DNA of 64,000 bases from Pyxicephalus adspersus (lineage: Eukaryota; Chordata; Amphibia; Anura; Pyxicephalidae). Position 1 is the first letter of the stretch. Every line of letters begins with the position of its first letter. The stretch spans positions 68,147,840 through 68,211,839 of the forward strand of contig NC_092862.1 in NCBI RefSeq assembly GCF_032062135.1. The letters are read 5' to 3'. The notes below the pieces were generated by a model. That model was not told where the DNA came from, ran no database searches, and saw only the letters and a list, made by a program, of their open reading frames with translations. Below are positions 1-11,700 of this stretch, one piece after another. The position numbers and the translations under genes were made by a program.

Positions 1-211
1 TAATAAAAATAATATATGTAAAGGCAAAACACTGTTTTAGAAACAGCAGTTCAGTGGAATAATCCCTCCCCTAATGGCCCAATCAACAGCAAAGGGTGCC
101 AGGTCTTGGCTTGATAAAGTGTCACAATATCATAAGAAGAAAATAGTGATGCCGATTCTGTGCATTTGCCTTATAATTTACATTTATTTGTTTATTTCTG
201 ATTTTTAAAAG
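1..211 (+). other. 3' part of the drosha intron preceding E1
   Basis: AT-rich intronic sequence ending in a weak pyrimidine tract and an AG at 210-211. No repeat or other gene was recognised in it. The upstream drosha exon lies outside the window. Confidence 0.85.
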
Positions 212-283
212 GGAGCGTCACAGACATCGGGATAGTCGAAGATCGCCAACTCCTGAAAGAAGCTATAGGAAAAGACAAAAAAG
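212..283 (+). CDS. drosha: drosha exon E1 (Arg/Ser-rich region)
   Basis: 72 nt. The first base completes a codon from the previous exon, 23 codons follow, and two bases (AG) are left for E2. The peptide starts ERHRHRDSRRSP and is rich in Arg, Ser and His, as in the N-terminal region of Drosha, which carries nuclear-localisation information. It aligns with human ~290-313. The Ser at 243-245 corresponds to human Ser300, a GSK3-beta phosphorylation site needed for nuclear retention. The human Ser302 position (249-251) is Thr here, giving S-P-T-P. The donor is AAG|GTATTC. The exon ends at about the point where mammals have a 37-residue alternatively spliced segment. Confidence 0.93.
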
Positions 284-3200
284 GTATTCTATTTTTTTTT
301 TATCTGGCTTATATTATTGTTAGTATTTCTGCTCTTGTTATTGTGGTACTTTTTGTCTATTTCTGATAGGAGGCCAGGAGTTGTGATTTAAAGCAGAAGT
401 AAACTAAAAACCAAAAAAATTATATTTACCTTTAATTCAGCAGATCCCTCGATGGCGCTGGTCCTTTTTGTGCGATCGTGTCCTGTGTCGTCCTGGGATT
501 CCTCTTCATCCCGGCATATCCTGGGAGGCTTTGCCCTCCCATTAAGACCTAAAGGGGTGGTGCTGCACCCTTTTTAAAAAAAGAAAAAACAAAAATACCA
601 ATATTGTTACTTCATATAGAGAGGTTGTGTAGCCTTCTACGTAAAGTTAAAATGTTGAGTTTGGGTATGCTTTACGTAAACCTGATGTAGCCTACAAAAA
701 ATAACAGGCATTTCCCAGAAGGTTGCTAGGGGTTCAGTAAGAGATCCAACATATTGATATGCTGCTTGATGTCAATGGTAGAACCATTGGCATTGAACCA
801 ATAGAATATCTTCTTTTGTACTTGAAATACAACGCCACATTAAATTATATTAGTATCCATTTATTTGTAAAGTAATAATTCTTTAGAAACAAAAGCAAAC
901 TGGAATAAGATACATAAGCTCTTTTTTACTGTACCTGGAGTTTACCCAGGCATTAGAAATCTATTTTCCCATGTGAAAGCGCTTAGCCTAACCACTACTG
1001 GGAAAGGGGAGTTAGTATACTTCTGCATGTATCAAGTATTTTCTTCTCTCCCTGGAGATGAGGGTGTTATGAAACAAATATGATATGTAACCGTTTATAT
1101 AAATATTGATAGGTTTAAATCCTATACAAAAAGATCAGAGAGAGCAAGATAAATTAAATAGCATATTATTTAATTTTGTAAGGACAGATAGTTGCAACAA
1201 TAAAAAAATAAAGGAATGAAATATAAGAAACTTATAAAAATCCCCAAGAAGTCTCCCCGTTCTGATCTGACAGCTGTCTTTTAAATTAAAAAAGGAAATA
1301 AAGTCAGTCCTTTAACAGTAATCATCCATAACCAGCATCTCACTTTATAAGGCTGCCTGATAAAGGATGAGCTAGATTCCTCTGTGATGTAAGTTGGTAT
1401 ATTGAATAAAAAAGTATATGGGCAAAGGGAATTGGTAGGAACCTAAAAAGTGAGTACTGGTATATGCTGCTGGAAGAGATGACTTACCTATTGCTTTGCA
1501 TTGAATGAACAAATAACAGGTTTTTATACAGATGTATCTGTTTTATATGAATAAAGTTTTTACAGGTCATACTATATAAATATATGTTAATTCTGTTTTT
1601 GTATAACTGCGATGTTATCCTTAATTTCCCCTGGAAAAAAGAGAGAAAAGGACTGGATCCGGCTGTAAGTAAGCATGGCAATGCAGATTTGGGCCCCAAA
1701 TGTCTTGGAAGGACTGGGTGGGCTAAGCATTTCATCCTTCCTCCAGGCCAGAAACCCATGTATGCTGAGAGAGGCTACAATATCTCTTAAAGCAGTGGTT
1801 GCCAACCTCTTCGGACCGGCAGACGACAACGTTTGCCGTCTCTGGACCCTGCATGCCCGGGGAGCTGGGTGTCACTGAAAGGGGAAGAAACTTCCCCTTA
1901 AATGGTTTCATGACCCCAGGACCCGCCCACTTAGATCTGCGATGGGAGAGTCCGCCCACTTCCCTGAGCCTGGGATCTGTATGGGGGAAATGGTCCGCAG
2001 CTGTGGCCATTGCCTTCCCTCAGTGGTGTCCTTCTACTGGCCCTGCTCGGGGGTGCACCGACCAGAGCCTCTGAGGAGTATCAGAAAAAGAGCCGGGAGG
2101 CTATTATTTTCTGTCATACCATGATGGCACGCATCCTCTGTTAGGGAAAACCCTCCATATTTATTTTAGGAGCATGTTTTGGAGTCAATTAAAGGTGGCA
2201 GAACACCTTTATGATTTAGAGTTACGAATAGCTCTTTGCGTGGAGTGTGTTTGATGCTAATCCCTCACAGTATGGTGCTTGTATAATTACCAAGAAGTAT
2301 TTGAAAAGCTAGTTCCAATTTATTATTATTATTGTTTTCTTATCATTTCTTCCTTCAAATCTTCTGCTCCCAAAGTTTTGTCATTAAACCATAGCTGAAA
2401 TGTTATTTTTTTTTGGATAGGGATAGGGTTAGGGTGAGGTAAAGTCGTCATCGCGTTTTTGTTAGTCCTTGGGAAGATTCCATTATTCCTGTGTGGTCAC
2501 CAATGCACCAAATGGGAAATAGTAGTGGATTCCGGTGTTCTACATAAGGCTACTGGTTTTAATTCTTCTTCTAGTTAATTGTATTTTTCTGAATCCACGT
2601 GGCAATCCAACATGTGAATGTTTATGATACATCAACAAGTAATAACCTGATCTATGAGAAACAATTTCCCACTAGTGTTAGACCTACAACCAAGACTTTT
2701 CAAAAGTAAATGGGTTGAGTATTGTAATACATGAAATCCTACACCTATTTGTTGTGTTTTACGTTTTTTTTCATCTTTCGCTATGGTAAAAAATGTTTTC
2801 ATCTCGCTTTTCAATTTCATTGTGTGCACGAATCCTTTCTAAAGAGCATGTCTAAGGAATTCTGTGTTTTTTTTTTTTCCTCTAGAATTTTATTTGAACA
2901 TTACCAAGTGCAATTCATTTGGGATTTTTCTAACCAGTACTTTATTTTATAAATGGCACTTGAAATGTTCTGCTGTGCTCTTCCCTTTGTTCCCTTTAGG
3001 CACGAGTTATTTGTAATGATTGTGATTCAGGGAAATTTCATTTGAAGTTATTCATGCCCCCAGAAACCAAATTCATCGGTATGGAATATGTTTTGACACT
3101 TTGCTAAAATCTCCAAACGTTAGATACGTGGGTTTATTCCATATTTTTTATGTACTTTGCAAAGCTGCAGACATTATATTTAGGTACTGTATTCAGTTTT

Positions 3201-5722
3201 ATTTGTCTCATCCACTGGATGTTTAATAAAAGAGGTGATTATTGTTATAAATCCTGTTTTTTGGTCTGGGTACGAAACCTGGGAAGGTCTTTAGACTGAG
3301 TAATTTTGATCAATATGTGTGAACTTACAAAACAACTAACCAGTATTCCCCAGCAGCTAAGCATTTCCAGGGTGGTAACTGGCCCATCTAATGCAGAAAT
3401 ATTCAGGATTGAGGGTATTTTGTTGTCTAGAACAGTTGTCCCCAACCTTTCAGACCTCATGGACCAATAAATCCACGGAATCTGGACCGCGCATGCGCGG
3501 GGAGCTGTGTGTCACTCAAAGGGGAAGAAACTTCCCTCAGAGTGACGTCAGATGGCAGAACCTGCCCTCTCTCCCATCTCAGGCTCAGACCTGCTTGCTA
3601 AACATCCTGGGGGGACAGTAGCTCAGGGCTGTGGACACAACTTTTGTTGCATCCACAGCCCTGAGCTACTGAGCCTGTGATGGGAGAGTGGGCGAGTTTT
3701 GTCTATATAGGGGAAAAAGCCATGGACCAGAGTTGTGGTTGGCGACCCCTGGTCTACAGTTCAGCTTTAAGTGGTAAGAAGGATTTTGATTTTATTAGAA
3801 GTCTTTTCTACTACCGTGAGAGAAACCAAAAAAGTTGGTTGACTTGAGTTCGTTTTAAGGCTCCCTCATTGTGACTTTTTGTTATTTTGGTGTGAAAAAA
3901 AAATTAAGTGTTACATTTATCAAGATTGCTTTTACAGGATGATAATTTAGAATTCTCAAGAGTAGGGAAACCTATACGCACATACTTTCTAAATTAGTGA
4001 AAGCTCTTTAATGAACATAGGAAAATCTCCTTATATGTATAAGATTCTAAATGTGTTTGTTCTTTGGAATTTGTTATAGCACATCCCCTAGCACAGAGCG
4101 AAGGAGACCTAGATGGGAGGATGACCCTAAGGACAGCACTTCTGAAAACCCCTCTTCTGGGAAGGAAAAAAATTGCATTTCTGTAAAAGACAAAGATTTA
4201 TTGGATGAAGGCATGCTGGATAGAGCCGAGGAAGAGGATGACGATTTGTTAAAGCCAGTGTGGGTTCGCTGTACTCATTCGGAAAGCTATTATTCCAGCG
4301 ACCCAATGGATCAAGTTGTGAGTATTTTTTTTTTTTTTTTATACTGTAAAGCAGTGATTCTTAAACTTTTCCAGTCTTTGGTAATGGGAACCTTTTTTTA
4401 AGGCAGACCTGGGCCAAAGCAAAATTTCTTATACATGCTGGAATCTAACAGCATCTATATGGTATGAGTAACGTACTTGAGAATATGGTAAGCTGGAGAT
4501 GGGCATCAGTTTTCTTTACAGCAAAATGTTAAACCTCATTAGTTGTTATTGGTAACATACCCTTCTTTGTACTCTTTTTCTATCCTGTTTTTCTTAGCAA
4601 CCTGCTAAATGGAGAGGTTAAAAGAAATAACTTATCTTCAGCAATTTAGGTGTTAGTTGTTAGGAGTACACATTTATGTCTCTTAATAGCATTGTGTTTA
4701 ATTGGAAAAATATGCAGACTAGATTAATTGTCTCCTTTTACATGGTGCAGCATTTTATCTTCATGTTTAAAGATACAGACTGTCAGGAACTTGAGGTTTA
4801 GTAGCTGTGCGGCACAATTCTTTTTTATCGGTGTTGAAATAAAAGTATTCCCAAGCATGCACTCACCTGTCTAATCCCAAATCTTTTGTGTTTGGGCCAT
4901 AGCTGTTAAATCAGGAAGTGTAACAGAATATCAACACATTACAGTTCCCATATACACAGCGGCACAGAACTGCTCAGTGGACCGAAGTACAACACCACAG
5001 CAGTAGCAGTAGGAGACTAATCTAAGATCTCATTATGCTGGGAGTGCACAGATAAATTGCTCCCAATGACTACGAAAAAACACACTGTGTAGAACTTGTA
5101 AAAATAGAAATAAAATATTACAATACTACTTGTGCCTTTAAACCAAATGTATTTGTAAAAATGTGTTCTCTTCTGTACCTAGATACATATTTCACTCGTA
5201 TCATATGTTAAATGTGAGAAATAATTGCCAGATGTAGCTATAGCATAAACCTTAAAGTTGCAGTTCATCCAAGATTTGCTTCTCAAGCTTCTTGGACAAT
5301 GGGGATATATATAACATATATTGTTCTATACACAAACATCTTTTGTATGTGGACCCTCTGCCTTAAACTATACAAGGCACATGCCATTTACTTTCCTCCA
5401 CTGTAGTCATAACAATGTAGCTTGGTTATGACTGTGATTTAATAGTGTAGGAACACCCGTCATCTCCATGTTATCCCCTCTAGTGGACAAGCTCCATTTT
5501 TGTTTTTAGATTCACAGCACTATGCATTGTAGTAAAACCTAATTTGCCTAATTTCTTTCTGAAAGCTGATGTACCAAAAATAATAGAATTTTAGGAGCAA
5601 AAACTAATTGAAGCATGCTTTAAAATACATTTAGGACAACAGTATAAGCCGATTTAGGGTTCTTTTGTCCCCTGTGGTATAAACGCCAGTCAGTGACAGG
5701 TGCTTGTATTTTTATATATCTA

Positions 5723-5784
<62 letters not shown>

Positions 5785-8700
5785 TTTTTTTTTCTCAGAC
5801 ATTTGATCTTCCAGCATTGATTTATGTAGTATTAAAAAATAAAAAAGCTGCAAAGGAAGGTAATGCTGGAAGAATGCTAAACTGTAAATTGTGTTGTATT
5901 TTTTGTTCCAGGAGGCTAAATAATAGGGATTACTTGTGATTTCATGATATTTCATTTGGTATTTTATTTAGGTGAGTGAAAATCATTTTCACAGAGTAGC
6001 AGTAATCTTGTAAAGCTAATAACATACTTCATCACTTGCAGTTTATTCCTTACAATCCTCTTTTTTTTTTTTCGTAGCATTTTTATTTGATAGGATGTGT
6101 TACAATAAGCAGTTTTCTTTAAGATGACCCCCATGTCCGCCAATCACTGCCGCAATCTGGCAGAATTTGTTTGTCGAACTTTATTTCCTAGGAAAATGCC
6201 CATACTGAGATGAGGCTGGGTAGGTGTTTTTTCTTTCGGGTCTGTCCAACCAAATGTGATATTTTGGTTTTAGGCAAAACCTGGTGGATTGAGTCTGTTC
6301 GGATACTCAATACAATAAGATCTCTATCTATAGAAAATTCTGTTTCTATGGGCCTGGGAATTTAGAGAGCTCCCAATAACAGGTGCAGTGTTCAAGCCAG
6401 AATTTTTTTTTAAACCGGGTGGATTGTGACCCAACTCTTCAGTAACCACTCAAAAATACCCGGGTGATCACCGAAAAGTGCCGGGTTCTGCACCCGGCTA
6501 AAAGGAGCCGGGGAGAACACTGAGGTGCTTTTCCTAACATCCCTTTCTGCATTCTCTATAATATTAAATTACCAATCCAACAGGTAGAGTTGGAAACCCT
6601 AATGTTGGCATTTGCAGATGTGTAGACCCAGGGACTCAAACTCAGTGACACTTTAAAAAGGGGTCTGGTATATATCCGCTCACACTGACTATTGGAATGG
6701 TTAGTAGCTGCCTTGTCCCTTTCCAGGGTATTAGCTTTTATTGGGCATACATTGTTTTTGTGATTTATTGAAAAAAAGTACAGTTGGGCTTGTTTTAATT
6801 CTTGCATTAGTTGCAGTTGACAGTTGTTATGAAAGCTCTAAAAAATTTTTTACTAAATAGCAGAAACCTAAATAATTTGTACATAAATACTACAACCACA
6901 ATCAGAGTGCACTCTTATTCTGGTTTCTTGTGTTATACCAGATAAAAGTGCAGGTCCTTTTTTTAAGTAGTTCACACATCAATACCCAGCTATGTAATCA
7001 CATCATTCTAATATGTCTTCAAAGGGCGACTCCACTGTGGTTGGAACAAGCAGGTTACGGGATTTATACGACAAGTTTGAAGAGGAACTTGGCAAGCGTC
7101 AGACAAAAGCTAGAGCTGCTAGGCCTGCGTGGGAGCCACCAAAGACCAAATTAGACGAAGATTTTGGTGAGTAGCTTATGTTCTTATTCTGTGTTCCTAT
7201 GATCTGCTTTTAACTATTTTTGGTATAGTAGTATTGCTGAAATCCGCAAAGTTGTTTTTATGTATGCCTGAAATGTGTTTGCTAAGCCCAGCTGGGTGAA
7301 ATGTTTTAAAGAAAATGTTAATATCCTTGGCAGAAAATGTCTTGTGCTGCATGTTTTATATATATTTGGCAAGCTCTATGTATAGAAAATTGTATATTTG
7401 TGCAGCACTTAGAAGAAAAGCTGCAATTGTACGTTGACATGTTGTCATTTTCAGCTGCTGTTATGTTTAAAGCTGTGGAGAATTTTTCAGGCCATTTCCA
7501 TCAGTTGCTAAAATCTATGATACCTATGTAATAATTTAACGTGAACCATGGTATTCTTCTTGCAACCCCATCTAACAGTACTAGTGCATAGAGACTGTAG
7601 CTGCCTTTTCATTGCTACCTCTCTCATGTCATAGTTCTCTAGCAGCCCTGAGATGATATCTGGAAAAACATTTGAATTTGCAGATCTTTTTTTTCCCATG
7701 ATTACCAGGCCAAATATAGAGTGTATTCTTATCCGTAACACAGATAGCAATGAATCCCTTTTCGCTACTCTATAGAAATCTTGAATGAATTCACAGAAGA
7801 GGTAAAGGAAGTTTCTCCCTACTTTATAGGACCTCATCATTTAACAAGAGTTTAAACCCAGATAATCCATTATGAATTTTAATTGCCAAAGAATACGTGC
7901 ACACACAGAAACAAAAGAGCTGTTTTATGAGCCAAATATGCCTAAACCCTGCACTACAGCTCATTTCCTCCCACCTCTGGATTCAAATAGTGAGCCAGTC
8001 AATCAGGATGGAGAATAGCCATGGCGGATATATGGAGAATAGCATTTGGCAGGCTTTATTACTGTGCAAAACGTAGAAACCATGGGTCTTATTTATTAAA
8101 ACTCTTCAAGGCTGGAGAGGATACACTTTCATCCGTGAAGCTGGTGATCCAGAAAACCTGGAATGGATTTCTTCAAAGCCATTTGCTGTTTGCCAGCAAA
8201 TGTTTTCAATCCTGGAACAGATCCATTCCAGGTTTGCTGTGGAGAGCTTTATTCAATCGGACCCCATGTGTCTACATGAGGGGCAGAACTTGCAGATCAC
8301 AGGACATAGGTGGTGAGACAGATTGTTAACAAGAAACTTATACTCGTAAATGGAAAATGTACCTGAACACCGAATGTCTTTTTTTTAAATCAAAGGCCTT
8401 CATGTGCTCTTCAGTGTTTGATAGACTACTCATCTTTTACATAACAGTGTCTCTAGGAAGTCCCAATAATGAGATATTTCCACTTCTTGATCTGAGTCTA
8501 AAGGCAATAGGTGGAAATATCTGAGGAAATGGACTTCACAGAAGCAAGTTAAATGTTTGTATCTAATCACGCTTCAAATGAGAACCTAAAATACCTTTAC
8601 TTTGTCTCGAGGGAGTATAATTCCTAGGAATTAATCTACAAGCAGGAAGTGGGATAAGCTCAGGAAAGGATCTGCATATCGACAAAGGCCTGGTTCACAC

Positions 8701-11700
8701 AGGCTTCAGCTTGTGTTAGAGGAGTGCGAACAACAAGCTCTTGTAAGGATTTAGGAAGGTTTCTTAAAGCATCTCCAGTTGGGAGTTTTAAACAACCTTT
8801 ATTGGGAGTGCTTACTTACCTTGATCAAGCTGCTAGTATAGTAGGCTTCAGTGGGCTTTCAACAAGCTTCAAGAAGTGCTAAAGCCTATTAGCAGCTTGC
8901 TTTAAAGTGCGGAGAAGTTAAACACTGTTGGTATTAAACAAATTGCTTTCCTTACTATATTTCAACTTTTATTATTTTTTTTTTTTAAATAAAAAAAATA
9001 AATAACTTTGAACATGTTTCTATAGATCTTCAGAGCCTGTCCAGCAGTTTTAGTGACAACGCTGTCCTTATGGGTTTTGCAAAAATAAGGAATGTGGGAT
9101 TTAAATGAGATCTGCACAATGTCTACTCACTGGTGATCTACAGAATTATGCTTTAGGAACGATGGGCCTGATTTAATAAAGCTCTCCAAGTCTGGAGAGG
9201 ATACACTTTCATTAGTGAAGCTGGATGATCCAGCAAACCTGGAATGGAGCTGATCCAGGATTGAAAACATTTACTAACTGACGAAATCCATTCCAGGTTT
9301 GCTGGATTCCAGCTTCACTGATGAAAGTGTATCCTCTCCAGCCTTGGAGAGCTTTAATTAATTGAACCTAAACTTGGGACATACTTCCACTTGTTTCCCC
9401 ATCCTTTAGGGTCTTTACAAATAACTTGCAAAGTCAGCATTGTAAATTCACAAAATGACCAAAAGAAATTGTCTACTCTGAAAAATATTATTTTTTGCAG
9501 CAAAAGCCATTTTGCAACAATTATATATACACACACACATACATAACCAGAGGGTGTCAGTATCACAGTTTAAAACTAAGCTGGTCACCATATAACTTCC
9601 CTGACTTTTGAGTTGAACAGTGTAACTAAACATTTTAGAAATGCTGAGTTAAAAAAAATGCTTTTACTCACAGAATGCTAAATGCATAGAAACTAAAGCC
9701 CATAATAGCCTTTTAAATTTTTGTCACTGGTTCCTAAATAGTTGCATATTGCAAGCCTTTAAAGGATATTAACCTACATAAATGATTGCAGTTCTTACGT
9801 GTTTCAGATAAGACCCTTTTACCTCATTAAAGAGAAGTGCAAAGTATATAATACCTGGAAACGTCAATGAAGAATAACACACCTTGAGATAGCTTAACCT
9901 CAAGGTCCACCAAATTATTCTTAAGTTGAATTAATGAATCATCAAAGGCAGCAGTTTCCTTGAGCTTTCTGAACTTGTACTGGTTTTGCTTCCATTAAAA
10001 TTATTTCATTAAACCCCCCACCTCATGAAACACTTTTTCACAGGGTACTTGCCAATGTTATAACATAAGATATCATTAACCTTGCTGGAAAGACAATTTC
10101 GGTGATTTAGATCTCTATTAGCAAGTGTTATGAAGTTATTTCAATGTCGGCTTTATAATAAAAAAATGAAACTTTGGTACAATTTATAGATAAAATAAAC
10201 ATATTTCTTTCTTTTTTTTCTTGCGCATCAAGGGACACAAAAAATATTTTACCTTTGGGTTTTGCTGCCGCCTCAAGGAGGATTCGACCCCTGCAAACAA
10301 AAAAAAAACTATAGGCCAGTCCAGAATAACCCATCCTACTGCTAGCATGGTTTAGTTTTTGGTTCAAAGAGGTGGCACTTTTTTTATAGCTCTTCCATAT
10401 GAAAACCTTTACACAGCTCTGTTTAGTTAGCTTCAAACAAGATTTTTCAACATTGCTTCTAGAGCTGGCCTTTCCGATTGCAGGTGTCATCAACATGACC
10501 TGAGGGGAACACATCCAGACCCCTCTGGAATAGACGTTAGATGGGTCCCATCCAAAAGCCTGACATAAGTCCCCACCTATGTATCCACTACTGTCACAAA
10601 AATAATAAACTCATAAAAATGATCTCTTTAGCAGAATGTAATTTGAAAATTGATTGGCCAAGATGTTTTTTTTTTTTATTTTCCAGTTGGTTACCCATCA
10701 CCATGATATGGTAATTCCAATCATAATTTATGTCCATTCTCAGTCAAGTGAATATGTACATTCAATACCTATAGTTGCTAGTAAGGATCGTTTGAAATGG
10801 GTTGGAATTAAGGTGAGAATATTGATTAAAATAACAGATAACACACAGAGAGAGAAAATCATGACGTGTATTTCTAGAATTCATCTTCCACATAAACCAC
10901 TAACTCTTTAACATTTGTGTTGGTGTAGTGGAAATTCATGTCACAGCTGTATTAGAAGCATAAGAAAAAAAATCTTAATACCTAAAGCGCATTTACCTAT
11001 AGTAAAAGCCTTTGTGTATCACTACTACCAGCAGCAAAACTTCACATTGAGCTCCTCACTTTATTGTTATGAGGAGAGGAATCGGGAAGGAGGTTTATCA
11101 ATCAAATTAGTGACAAAATTGGATGTGCATCTATTGCAGGCATGGCCACCTTTCATTTCACATATAGCCCACTGCTCAATATGGAGGTAAAAGTGTTTGA
11201 CATTAAAATGGAACGAAACCTTAGTTACTCACCTGTCCTCATTCCCTCGCAGGGTTCCACCATTTTCATCTCTTCCTGTACAGGATCCTCAGCTATGTTG
11301 ACTGGCCTGACCAGGATGGCCTAACTCCTGCACAGGCACACGGGAGTTATTATTATTACACAGTATTTATATAGCACCATCATGTTATGCAGCGCTTTCC
11401 AAAGTCATATCACTAACTGTCCCTCAAAGGAGCTCACCTGAAAATGACCTTTCCATAGTCATATCTCATTACCACAACATAAGATCAATTTTGGGGGGAA
11501 GCCAATTAACATAACTGCATGTGAAACTGAACTGTGTTCTCCCCAGCCTCTTTTAGCCAGGCGAACCACCCTGCACTCTTCAGCAACCACCTGGCTGTTT
11601 TTGGGTGGCTACTGAAGAGTTGGGTCACAAAACAGGAGCTGACACCTGCTTACAATTTCTTCCCACCCATCTTAAAAAAAATCTGGGTTCAACACTGTGC

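Larger units (their letters stand above)
284..4079 (+). other. drosha intron 1 (E1-E2), 3.8 kb
   Basis: Holds a frog interspersed repeat near 399-690, a truncated hAT-like MITE from 1793, a second and fuller copy at 3434-3751, and a short telomere-like run near 2414-2438. 2999-3078 is an exon-like interval discussed in the findings. I could not find an exon matching the mammalian alternatively spliced segment (human ~316-352). The rest is unremarkable AT-rich sequence. Confidence 0.85.
4318..7024 (+). other. drosha intron 2 (E2-E3), 2.7 kb
   Basis: Contains the (TA)n microsatellite at 5725-5779 and a small hAT-like MITE at 6386-6522. A hAT-like end (CAGTGATTCTTAAAC) near 4353 suggests another decayed element without a clear right boundary. 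Nothing else was recognised. Confidence 0.85.

Noticed and set aside
1654..1770. Candidate for the missing mammalian alternative exon (short IWAP / WAK similarity)
   Set aside because: The similarity is only a few residues, in phases that do not fit between E1 and E2, and the stretch has no proper acceptor.
4051..4401. 116-codon open frame as a stand-alone gene
   Set aside because: It is exon E2 plus intron on both sides; the ATG is upstream of the AG acceptor at 4078-4079 and the tail is past the GTGAGT donor.
5700..5939. Open frame of Ile-Tyr repeats
   Set aside because: Produced by the (TA)n microsatellite.
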